The position numbers were made by a program, and so were the translations under genes. From Parablautia intestinalis (lineage in GTDB: Bacteria > Bacillota > Clostridia > Lachnospirales > Lachnospiraceae), in NCBI GenBank assembly GCA_003612395.1, contig RAYQ01000003.1, positions 1 to 64,000 on the forward strand: a DNA stretch of 64,000 bases, written 5' to 3'. This document shows, piece after piece, positions 49,687 to 57,263 of this stretch. The notes under the pieces are model-generated. The model did not search any database. It was not told where the DNA came from and worked only from the letters and a program-made list of their open reading frames with translations. Each line of letters starts with the position of its first letter. Positions within the stretch are counted from its first letter, which is position 1.

Positions 49687-50907
49687 CTACGTATGATTAG
49701 CTCGATTTTTTCTTGCCAATGCTGCCACTTCTTTTCTTTCCTTGTCATTCAATTGGAAAATCAAATGATACACTTTCATTTTATTACCAGTTTCCGGTAC
49801 AATATGTTCACTAACAATCATTAATGTTTCACTTTCACCGATTCTTCTTATATTTATTGGCGCAAAATCTCCATCAATTGTTTTTAGTTCATTTTCAATT
49901 TCATCAAATCCTTGTTTCAGGGACATCTTTCTATTTAAAGAAAGAGTAATTCCAAATTTAAAATAAGGGTTTAAATATCCCATTAGCTGGTTATATTGTT
50001 CCGTAAAGTTCTCAATATATTTATTTTCAAGTATTGCGTAATCTGTAATTATTCCATCTGATTCTTTGTATATGTATAAATCCGTTTCACCCAATTCTTT
50101 AGTTGCCCTTCCCATTGTAAATTCTCTTGCAACACTTAGCCCATATTTACTATTCAAAATCCCTTCTACAGAATCATGCAAATCCGCAGTAATCTGCACC
50201 TCACCCCTCCTTTCAAAATGTGGGATTCTCTTTTGAAAACGCCGAATTACGGAACATAACTCCATAATAATATTTTGAGATAATGAAGTATGATTTCTAT
50301 TTTCACTCATATGTCGAACTTCCAGATATCGTTCTCTTAAATCACACTCCATCAGATCAAGATAATCATCAAGATTATCATATTGTAAAAACATCTCTAC
50401 TAACTCCGGATTTCGTAAATACATCATAACCATATTGCTTAACTGAGACGGCAAAAAATCATGATCCTCAAAACAAAAATAATAATATTCTTCGTAATCC
50501 GTTATACGTCTTAAAATAGTTCGACCTTTCTCATCGTCCAAAGCATCCCTAAGTTCATCATCTACCAAATTGATTATCAAATCTTCTTCACTGTCAGCAC
50601 AATCTTCCCACCACTCTAATATCGCATATAACAAATATTCGTATTTAGGCTTCATATAATCTCTGATATTTGCAGAACATATTAATTCATATAACTCATA
50701 CACAGCATTTTTACATTCCTGCGGTTTTCTTTCCAAGTAATCTCTTGGGAAAAATCCATCTAACTCAAATTCCGGATCTGTTTCCAATACATCAATTAAT
50801 ACACGTATTATATCCTTCAAATTTCTATTGACGTATTTTGTTATTTGCATTCCAAGGTCTGTTATCCTGCTATAATCTACTAAATCTACCTGAATCACTC
50901 TGCGCAT
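49687..50907 (-). CDS. Hypothetical protein with PD-(D/E)XK nuclease-like C terminus
   Basis: The 406-residue protein has a long helical, acidic N-terminal region. Its C-terminal part contains GETDLYIYKES followed by DYAILENKYI, a spacing of D and ExK compatible with a PD-(D/E)XK nuclease core. I do not recognise the whole family. A short gap (18 bases) after the Fic gene makes a two-gene operon. The start chosen is the ATG preceded by GAGGAAGGGA. The pair lies between 16-bp direct repeats inside a cassette block and looks like defence or TA cargo. Confidence 0.65.
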   Translation of the reverse strand: MRRVIQVDLVDYSRITDLGMQITKYVNRNLKDIIRVLIDVLETDPEFELDGFFPRDYLERKPQECKNAVYELYELICSANIRDYMKPKYEYLLYAILEWWEDCADSEEDLIINLVDDELRDALDDEKGRTILRRITDYEEYYYFCFEDHDFLPSQLSNMVMMYLRNPELVEMFLQYDNLDDYLDLMECDLRERYLEVRHMSENRNHTSLSQNIIMELCSVIRRFQKRIPHFERRGEVQITADLHDSVEGILNSKYGLSVAREFTMGRATKELGETDLYIYKESDGIITDYAILENKYIENFTEQYNQLMGYLNPYFKFGITLSLNRKMSLKQGFDEIENELKTIDGDFAPINIRRIGESETLMIVSEHIVPETGNKMKVYHLIFQLNDKERKEVAALARKNRANHT

Positions 50908-50925
50908 TCCCTTCCTCAATTTAAC

Positions 50926-51987
50926 TTACTGTCTGTCAGTCTTTACATAATAGGTGCTTCTGCCACTCCCATACCGAATAATACTTCCTTCATCCACCAG
51001 TTTCTTTAACGCCGCTAGAGTTGATGATCTCCCTATGCTTGGACAGTGTGCAACAACTTCTGCACCTGTAAATTTCCCGACTTTTTCTTCTGCATATTTT
51101 TTTACAATATCATAAGCATTACTGGTATTTCCCTTTCCCGCTATGATTCCTACACGTTCTTCAAATCTGGTGTAACATGCTAAAATGACCGTAAGCATAT
51201 AACGTATAAATGGTGTCGGGTCGTTTTTTCCCTCATGCCATCCTATATCCGAAGTTTCAAGGACATCATAATACCTGTCTTTTGTTTTCTCAATTTGCCT
51301 CTCAATACTTATATATTTACCAACACTATACCCATTCTTATATAAAAGGAGCAGAGTAAGCAAGCGGCTCATTCTTCCATTTCCGTCATTAAAAGGGTGA
51401 ATGCACAAAAAATCACATATAAAAACAGGAATCAATATGAGGGAATCCACCTTCTCACTCGCAATTGCCTGCTCATAAGCCGTACATAACCGCTCCACTG
51501 CATCTGGTGTATCGTATGGGGCGATTGGCGTAAACCTTGTGACCACTGTTCCATCCGGCTTTGTTTCATTAATATAGTTCTGTACACTCTTAAAACTCCC
51601 GCCGTACGAAAATCCCGCTCTTTTCAAAAGGTCCCTGTGTAACTGTAGTATATATGATGGTCTGATCGGAATGTACTCATTGCTTTCGTGAATTGTATTA
51701 AGTACATCTCTGTACCCCATAATCTCATCTTCTTCCCTATTGCGGGGCGTCGTCTTTTCTTCAAACAACTGCTTCATCCGGGTACTTGTCGTAACAATCC
51801 CTTCTATTTTATTGGATGCCTCTGTACTTTGGATTTTTGCGATCTCAACCAGACGTTCAAGTTCAACAGGCTTTTGCCTGATATATAAGTCCTGACGTCC
51901 CTTATATTCATGTATCTTTGCGACAAGATTAAGTATATCCATATCCCATGTTTGGCCTGCAAGGCGAATATAATCAAATGTTCTCAT
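50926..51987 (-). CDS. Fic-family protein with winged-helix C terminus
   Basis: The 353-residue protein has the Fic motif HPFNDGNGRMSR (residues about 200) that transfers AMP to hydroxyls. An N-terminal inhibitory-helix motif (TEASNKIEGI; S/TxxxE pattern) should hold it inactive by default. Residues about 290-353 form a winged helix (FTGAEVVAHCPSIGRSSTLA), so it may bind DNA. Four TTCGTCCAA-type boxes, 20-21 bases apart, lie just upstream and could be its own operator. GGGAG precedes the ATG. Confidence 0.85.
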   Translation of the reverse strand: MRTFDYIRLAGQTWDMDILNLVAKIHEYKGRQDLYIRQKPVELERLVEIAKIQSTEASNKIEGIVTTSTRMKQLFEEKTTPRNREEDEIMGYRDVLNTIHESNEYIPIRPSYILQLHRDLLKRAGFSYGGSFKSVQNYINETKPDGTVVTRFTPIAPYDTPDAVERLCTAYEQAIASEKVDSLILIPVFICDFLCIHPFNDGNGRMSRLLTLLLLYKNGYSVGKYISIERQIEKTKDRYYDVLETSDIGWHEGKNDPTPFIRYMLTVILACYTRFEERVGIIAGKGNTSNAYDIVKKYAEEKVGKFTGAEVVAHCPSIGRSSTLAALKKLVDEGSIIRYGSGRSTYYVKTDRQ

Positions 51988-51997
51988 ATTATCTCCC

Positions 51998-52068
51998 TTC
52001 GTCCAATGCCATTCTTTTTTCATCCAATTATAAGTCTTTTTGGACGAAAAATCAATTTGTTGGACGAA
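51998..52068. promoter_or_regulatory. Four-box operator of the Fic operon
   Basis: TTCGTCCAA (51998), TTCATCCAA (52019), TTGGACGAA (52040) and TTGGACGAA (52060) are spaced 21, 21 and 20 bases. Two face one way and two the other, all on one face of the helix, ending 11 bases before the Fic start codon. Confidence 0.65.
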
Positions 52069-52088
52069 ATTAAATGCAAATTCTTTAA

Positions 52089-52560
52089 ACAAACAGGCGA
52101 AACTTCATACAAACACGGAAACTCCGAGCCATTTCCGTGTTTGTATCATATCTCCCGTTTTTCAACAGCATTTTCCGTCAAGCTAATACACCTTTCAGCC
52201 AAAACCGCCAATATCCTACACCTTTTTACCTTTCCGTTTTATACTATCACGGAAACCCCTGACTTTTGCGTGAAAGTATACTTTTGCCTGATAGTACGAT
52301 TTTATCCCCTATCGCCATCCTATCAGCGGCATCTAAAAACACAAAAATAGGGGCCCACCACCCACCGTGATGAACCCCACCAAGCCTAAAAAACCTTGAT
52401 TTTAAGCCATTCTTCAATACTTTTGCCTGTTAGTACCCAAATTCCTATGGCATCATTTGGAAATTGCCGCCTGTGCCGCTGTTATACTTTGATGACTTTT
52501 ACCCCTCTTTACCCCATTTACCCCACCCAATTCGACAAACGGGATTCGACAAAATCCCCC
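52089..52560 (+). repeat. Constant left block of TA cassette C
   Basis: Matches 8016-8524 closely: ACTATCACGGAAAC and TTTTGCGTGAAAGTAT boxes, the GGGG/CCCC hairpin, TAAAAAACCTTGATTTTAA, the G-quadruplex motif (52502-52529) and TTCGACA repeats. It ends 22 bases before the stop codon of the small cargo gene. Confidence 0.8.
52502..52529 (-). other. G-quadruplex motif, cassette C
   Basis: Minus strand GGG-T-GGGG-TAAAT-GGGG-TAAAGA-GGGG, identical to copy A. Confidence 0.6.
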
Positions 52561-52581
52561 TGCGCTTTCACCGCACCGATG

Positions 52582-52734
52582 CTATTTTACCCGGTACTGC
52601 TCGGCTTCCTCGTCCGTAAGTGGTCTACCTAACGCCTTTACCGCATCAATCATTTTGCGCCACTCATAACGCTTTCCGTCTGACGGTTCCGTCAACCTGC
52701 CGTCTTTCGCATAATCAGCAATATCCTTTTCCAT
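52582..52734 (-). CDS. Small partner gene of the DUF3800 protein, 50 aa
   Basis: MEKDIADYAKDGRLTEPSDG leads to a helix with RYEWRKMIDAVKALGRPLTD and an acidic end. It starts 17 bases after the DUF3800 stop codon, with a GGGAGCAGG site, so the two form an operon. The size and position suggest a partner or antitoxin role, which is unproven. Confidence 0.55.
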   Translation of the reverse strand: MEKDIADYAKDGRLTEPSDGKRYEWRKMIDAVKALGRPLTDEEAEQYRVK

Positions 52735-52751
52735 TCCAACACACCTGCTCC

Positions 52752-53432
52752 CTACAAATGTTTCTTCAATAACGGCTTAAGATAGTTCTTTTTAAAGTCG
52801 CGTACTGAGCAGAAGAATTCCTGCTCTGACCTCGAAAATGAGTTGGATTCTGCTTTTTCCGCAAGTAACTCCATCGTACAGATCAGGTCAGCCGCCTGAA
52901 ACAATTTATAATCTACCGGCTTCACTTTGCGGAACTCTACATGGGCATAAAGCGTATTAAAAACAGAAGTCAGAATTTTGGTAAGTTCAATCTGGCCATT
53001 GTCATAATAGATTATAATGCGGTTAAACTGCTCCCAAAAATTCTGATGATCCTTAAGTATTCCTGCAATCGCTTTTGATATTCTCGCCGTTAACGTAATT
53101 ACATCCGGGCATTCATCTTTTCTTATTTTTGCACAGACATAACGGAAATCCAATTTACGGGCAAAATTAAATAATGCATTAAAAAGTCGTTTTCGTTCTT
53201 CCATAAGGTCATTGGCATAAACGGATTCCCTGCGGATTAGTGGCCCCGTATGGATGGCGTGCTGCTTATATCCAATATTTGTCAAATGATTCTCCAAATC
53301 ATCAATATTTTTGCTAATATCCACATCCTGATTATGTAAAACCATTGCAACCAGATAAAATAGCGCATGAAAATCATATGGCCCAAAATCGCCCGATTCA
53401 TCTATAAAAACACTTAAAATCTTTTCAGCCAT
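52752..53432 (-). CDS. DUF3800 protein (RNase-H-like fold)
   Basis: The 226-residue protein opens SVFIDESGDFGP, the DUF3800 signature with catalytic-looking aspartate and glutamate. It continues with RIIIYYDNGQIEL and KLFQAADLICTMELL, which supply further acidic residues at the expected places. The fold is related to RNase H, so a nuclease activity on RNA or DNA is likely. A short structured RNA with its own promoter and terminator lies directly upstream, as reported for other DUF3800 genes (DUF3800 RNA motifs). This resembles the layout of type III TA systems. It is the cargo of TA cassette C. Confidence 0.8.
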   Translation of the reverse strand: MAEKILSVFIDESGDFGPYDFHALFYLVAMVLHNQDVDISKNIDDLENHLTNIGYKQHAIHTGPLIRRESVYANDLMEERKRLFNALFNFARKLDFRYVCAKIRKDECPDVITLTARISKAIAGILKDHQNFWEQFNRIIIYYDNGQIELTKILTSVFNTLYAHVEFRKVKPVDYKLFQAADLICTMELLAEKAESNSFSRSEQEFFCSVRDFKKNYLKPLLKKHL

Positions 53433-53464
53433 AGATTACTTCCTTCATCCCTCTCAGATTTCCC

Positions 53465-53557
53465 TAACAAAAATAGCGGGGAAATTCCCCGCCGTTCGGT
53501 GGACCAGGGTCTTTCGACCAGCCCAATCAGTGATATCACTGACTTATTTATATGTTA
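53465..53557 (-). ncRNA. Structured RNA upstream of DUF3800 (DUF3800-RNA-like)
   Basis: From the promoter at 53558-53586 a roughly 85-90-nucleotide RNA is predicted. It holds the 16-base perfect palindrome TCAGTGATATCACTGA, then GGTC-GAAA-GACC (a GNRA tetraloop hairpin), and ends in GCGGGGAATTTCCCCGC with TATTTTTG. Candidate structured RNAs are known upstream of DUF3800 genes; I cannot say to which named motif this belongs. Confidence 0.65.
53476..53492 (-). terminator. Terminator of the DUF3800-associated RNA
   Basis: GCGGGGAATTTCCCCGC is a perfect hairpin followed by TATTTTTG on the minus strand, 44 bases before the DUF3800 start codon. Confidence 0.7.
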
Positions 53558-53586
53558 ATATTAACGGAAATATACCTCACTGTCAA
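53558..53586 (-). promoter_or_regulatory. Promoter of the DUF3800-associated RNA
   Basis: TTGACA and TAATAT on the minus strand with a 17-base spacer. Confidence 0.7.
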
Positions 53587-53639
53587 TGATGTTCAGAAAA
53601 ATTTTATAAATAACTTTGCGTACTATTTTTCATAATATA

Positions 53640-53697
53640 TCAGAAAATGTCGGACGCTACAAGATGGTTTTCCGGCTTTTTTCTTTTTCCGCTTGCA
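53640..53697 (+). repeat. Leader fragment of cassette C right-end gene, left of IS1182
   Basis: TCAGAAAATGTCGGACGCTAC to CCGCTTGC is virtually identical to 8922-8968. It is cut by the IS1182-like element; the leader resumes near 55722. Confidence 0.75.
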
Positions 53698-55704
53698 GAC
53701 TGTCCGAAAACTCAGGAAAACATGGAGGCAAGGTTCAGGATATGGTATAATTAAGCCATCAGAACCACCAAGGAGGATGCAGGCATGGGGTATATTCAAG
53801 GAGCAGATCGAAACCAGGTAATCTTACTGCCTGATACCCTCGACGATTATGTTGGCGGGGATAATGAGGTGCGTGCCATTGATGCCTTTATCGATTCACT
53901 GGATATAGCCCTCATGGGTTTTAAAGCGGCTCCTGCAAAAGAAGGCCGTCCCGGTTATGATCCCCGCGATATGCTGAAACTGTATATGTATGGCTGCCTG
54001 AACCACATCCGTTCCTCCAGACGGCTGCAGAAGGAGGCAGCCCGGAATGTGGAACTGATGTGGCTTCTTAAGAAGGTTGTCCCGGATTTCCGCTACATTG
54101 CAGACTTCCGGAAAGATAATGCAAAAGCAATCAAAGAAGTGTTCAAGGCATTTGTGAAGCTGTGCAACAGAGCAGGGCTGCTATCGCATGAATCAGTGGT
54201 GATCGACGGGTCAAAATTCCGTGCGGTGAATGCTGACAATAAAAGCTATGTCAGCAGCAATGCCAAGAAGGTCCTTCTGGATGTGGAGGAAAAGATCAGC
54301 AGGTACATGAAAGAGCTGGATGAAACAGATACTGCCGAATCCAGGCCGGGCGCATTGACGAAAGAAGATATTGCCGGGGTGCCGGATTACCCGGAACGCC
54401 GAAATACCCAGCTGACTGAAGCGCTGGAGCGGATGGCAGGCAGCGGGGAGAACCACATCTGCACCACCGACCCGGAAAGCCGCCTTATGAAAACGAGGGA
54501 CGGCATCCGGCCGAGCTTCAACGTGCAGACAGCAGTAGAATCGGAAAACCATCTGATCGTCCATTATGATGTGACAAATGAATGCACGGACTGGCATCTG
54601 CTCGGGGACGGCATTGAGGCCTCAAAAGCCGCATTAGGAGTAGAAAACCTTGAAGGCATCGCAGACAGGGGATACAGCAGCGATGAGGAAATCCTGCAGT
54701 GCCTGCTAAATGGGGATACCCCTACAACGCATCCAAATAAAGGCGAGAAAAGCAGGATGTTCCGGTTTCAGAAAACCGACACGGAAGTGACCGGGGAAAT
54801 GCTGTCTTCAAAAGACAAAGATACCCTTCTTTTGTGCATATCAGCCGGTATGCTGCCAGAGATCCTGCAGCGGGGCGATGTGGAACTGGAAGTATTGAAA
54901 CGCCGGGAACAGGGCAGCAACCTGTATCTGGATAAAGAAACGGGGGAACTGGTTTCCTATGCAGAAATGAAAGCACAGGGCGGATTGGAGAAAGTGCCTG
55001 TGGAAGTCAGGAGGGATCCGCCGTTACAGCCATATTTTGAGCGCGACATTGAAAAAGATATTGTCATCTGCCCGATGGGCCAGACGCTGTTCTACGCAGG
55101 TCTGGGACATCCCAACGGCAAAAAGGATCCCCCCATCCGCAGGTACCACAGGCTTTCAGCCTGTCTGAAATGCCCCAATAAATGTACACTGCGTAAAAGG
55201 CGGATCGTCTCGTTCAAAGAGGGCGAAACACGGAAAGAGGAAGCCTTTTATGAAAAAGCCAGGGAAAACAGGATCGTGCGGAAGACGAGCCACCGATTCA
55301 AAGTGATCACGTTATCTGAAGAAGAAAGTTCGTGGGACGAATGGGTAATCCTGCGTTTTTATCCAAACCAGCAGCATTTACGGAAGCGGAACACTGTGGC
55401 TGGGCATCCATACGGAACCGTGAAAAGATGGCACGGAACCGGTTATCTGCTGACAAAAGGAAAGCTGAAGGCAGCCGCTGAAATGGGGCTTTCTTTCCCC
55501 GCCTACGATTTCCGAAGAGTGATAAACCTTCTCGGGGTAAAGGGAATAATGGAGATGATCATGGCCTGATACAGGTCTTTTCTTTTGAAAATGGTTTTCT
55601 TTCCAGCCAGTATACGAAAAAATACTCCTGCCGCCAGATTGTCACATATAGACAAGTCTCTGGCGGTATTTTCTACGCCGTTTTTTCTTATTTTTCGGAC
55701 AGTC
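53698..55704 (+). mobile_element. IS1182-like insertion sequence
   Basis: The ends share the inverted repeat GACTGTCCGAAAA. CTTGC stands on both sides and may be part of the target duplication. One transposase gene fills the element. It is inserted in the leader of the cassette right-end gene. Confidence 0.82.
53785..55569 (+). CDS. IS1182-family transposase
   Basis: The 594-residue protein has the IS1182 N-terminal domain (RPGYDPRDMLKLYMYGCLNH, then VPDFRYIADFRKDNAKAIKE) and DDE residues in SVVIDGSKFRAVNAD and LEGIADRGYSSDEE. A C-terminal part with a CLKCPNKC metal-type motif and VKRWHGTGYLLTKG (the conserved W-H segment with the glutamate region) follows. GGAGG precedes the ATG. The frame is complete. 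Confidence 0.9.
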   Translation: MGYIQGADRNQVILLPDTLDDYVGGDNEVRAIDAFIDSLDIALMGFKAAPAKEGRPGYDPRDMLKLYMYGCLNHIRSSRRLQKEAARNVELMWLLKKVVPDFRYIADFRKDNAKAIKEVFKAFVKLCNRAGLLSHESVVIDGSKFRAVNADNKSYVSSNAKKVLLDVEEKISRYMKELDETDTAESRPGALTKEDIAGVPDYPERRNTQLTEALERMAGSGENHICTTDPESRLMKTRDGIRPSFNVQTAVESENHLIVHYDVTNECTDWHLLGDGIEASKAALGVENLEGIADRGYSSDEEILQCLLNGDTPTTHPNKGEKSRMFRFQKTDTEVTGEMLSSKDKDTLLLCISAGMLPEILQRGDVELEVLKRREQGSNLYLDKETGELVSYAEMKAQGGLEKVPVEVRRDPPLQPYFERDIEKDIVICPMGQTLFYAGLGHPNGKKDPPIRRYHRLSACLKCPNKCTLRKRRIVSFKEGETRKEEAFYEKARENRIVRKTSHRFKVITLSEEESSWDEWVILRFYPNQQHLRKRNTVAGHPYGTVKRWHGTGYLLTKGKLKAAAEMGLSFPAYDFRRVINLLGVKGIMEMIMA

Positions 55705-55762
55705 TCCTTGCTAAATCCCAAATTCAGAGGTAAGCTACGACACCACGGAAGGAGGGATTGGA

Positions 55763-55981
55763 TTGGAAAAAGATTCTGCATTATACCAGTTGATGGACAC
55801 CCGCATGAACGGCATTGTGAGCAGTGACGGGGAATATCAGGCGTTCAGCCACAAATCGGACATAGCACAATCTTGCGCTATTGTTCCCGGTTTGGGATGC
55901 TCGCCTACCTGCTTGGCTTTTCCGACTGCAAGGCCATGTTTTTGGGGAAATGCCTGCCGACTGATTGGTATCTCCCAATAA
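55763..55981 (+). pseudogene. Degraded right-end gene of cassette C
   Basis: It starts MEKDSALYQLMDTRMNGIVS, like the intact gene at 9027, with the same GGAAGGAGGG site. It lacks three codons early and then a central segment. After KSDIA the frame shifts, so the remaining match (GFSDCKAMFLGKCLPT) is read in another frame. Confidence 0.75.
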
Positions 55982-56039
55982 ACGCCTCTCCCTTCATGCC
56001 TCATTGCTTCTATTTCTCATTCGTATTTATGTATTCTTC

Positions 56040-56573
56040 TCATGCCCTCGCGTCGAAGCCGCCCTGCACTTCCATTTCGGCAACACCAGCATTTATCTCC
56101 TGTCTTGCCGCCCGGAACGCGTCATAGTAGGCAGCCTTCAAAGCCCCGTGTACCTGCGTCTCCGCCTTCGACTCCTTCTCATGCCAGCCCACGCCCGCCG
56201 TGTAGGTCAATATCTCGTCACCGTTCCCGTCATACACATGAACGGCTCCGGACTGGAACTTAGCCTCATACGGCTCCCCGAACAGGAGGCGCAGCCACCT
56301 CTCGTCCGCCTCCCGTATCTCCTTCATGTCCGCCATTTCCTGACTGACCTTCCCCGTCAGCGCCGCCCTGTCCGGCGCGACTTTGGCGACCTCTCTTTTG
56401 CGCAGGGCAAGGAACTTATTCCCCATATAGACGTTCTGTGCCGCATCCTCCCTGGCGTATTCAGCTATCCTCTCCCGGAGGGAATCGGACAGCTTCCATT
56501 CCTTTCCGGAGGATGCCTTTCCCGTTACGGTGCTTTTCGCATGATGGCTTTTTGCTATTCCTGTTATATCCAT
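56040..56573 (-). CDS. MNVNGIG-group protein with VAPDR motif, 177 aa
   Basis: The N terminus MDITGIAKSHHAKSTVTGKA shares the M-x-I-T pattern. NVYMGNKFLALRKREVAKV leads to APDRAALTGKVSQEM, then a tryptophan/arginine-rich part (EADERWLRLLFGEPYEAKFQ), and DEILTYTAGVGWHEKESKAE with AALKAAYYDAFRAARQE-type helix at the end. Order and motifs match the proteins at 16976 and 21780; a fragment of a close relative is at 16497. No signal peptide. GAGGCGATTGAA precedes the ATG. Confidence 0.75.
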   Translation of the reverse strand: MDITGIAKSHHAKSTVTGKASSGKEWKLSDSLRERIAEYAREDAAQNVYMGNKFLALRKREVAKVAPDRAALTGKVSQEMADMKEIREADERWLRLLFGEPYEAKFQSGAVHVYDGNGDEILTYTAGVGWHEKESKAETQVHGALKAAYYDAFRAARQEINAGVAEMEVQGGFDARA

Positions 56574-56611
56574 TTCAATCGCCTCTTTCTGCTCTGCCGG
56601 AAAGTAACCAT

Positions 56612-57262
56612 TTATGAACATAATGTTGCTAAAAGTGACTTATACCTCTCCGTCTCATTTTTTATATCTTCGCTGGTGACGCCATAATACAGATATATTT
56701 CCCTGAACAGCTTCTTCATCTCCTTCATGGTTTTCTTATCCCCGCTGAATGAGCCGTCTATCACATGCCAGACAGTTTCCACCCCTATCTGAATCATGCA
56801 ATTCTCAGGACACTTAATTTCATATATGTGGAAATCTACGGGGAAGATATCATCTGCAATTTCCGCTGCCACCATCTCCCGCTCCTGTATCTGCTCCCAA
56901 AATGCTTTTAAGGCCTTCACATCCTCCCCTTCGGGCGGTTTCAAGTCCATCAGCTCCCCAAGAAAATCCGGACGGTGGCGCATGATAAGGGATGCCTTTA
57001 AGCACTTTCTCTGCTCAAGGTAATTATGGGACTGCTGCGAAACCTCCAAAGCGCCGTATTCCCGCTTCAGCAGTTCCACGACTTCATCCAGCGTATGGGG
57101 ATTGGCAGTAATCCGCTTTTTTATTCTGTTCCTTTTTAATTTGCAGAAATAATTCTGTATGCATGTTGTCAGCTTCACCTTACCGCCTTTTCCGGCAATA
57201 AAAATACTTGTCGGCCCGTCCGCTCCGCCTATAATAGATACGCTGTCCGCTCCCTTTCCCAT
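56612..57262 (-). CDS. Hypothetical protein with an OadB-like GGADGPTSIF N terminus, 216 aa
   Basis: Near the start stands SVSIIGGADGPTSIFIAGK, which resembles a membrane-loop motif of sodium-pumping decarboxylase beta subunits, but the rest is soluble and unrelated. The remainder is helical (HTLDEVVELLKREYGALEVS) with a beta section (FHIYEIKCPENCMIQIGVET). I recall small Lachnospiraceae proteins with the same start and unknown function. It begins one base after the stop of the gene at 57264 and forms an operon with it. Confidence 0.65.
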   Translation of the reverse strand: MGKGADSVSIIGGADGPTSIFIAGKGGKVKLTTCIQNYFCKLKRNRIKKRITANPHTLDEVVELLKREYGALEVSQQSHNYLEQRKCLKASLIMRHRPDFLGELMDLKPPEGEDVKALKAFWEQIQEREMVAAEIADDIFPVDFHIYEIKCPENCMIQIGVETVWHVIDGSFSGDKKTMKEMKKLFREIYLYYGVTSEDIKNETERYKSLLATLCS

Positions 57263-57263
57263 A

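Noticed and set aside
49431-49748. 105-codon minus-strand frame at the edge of the cassette C block
   Set aside because: It starts inside the nuclease-like gene and runs through a conserved non-coding repeat. The related frame at 31.6 kb has a different end, so coding is not conserved.
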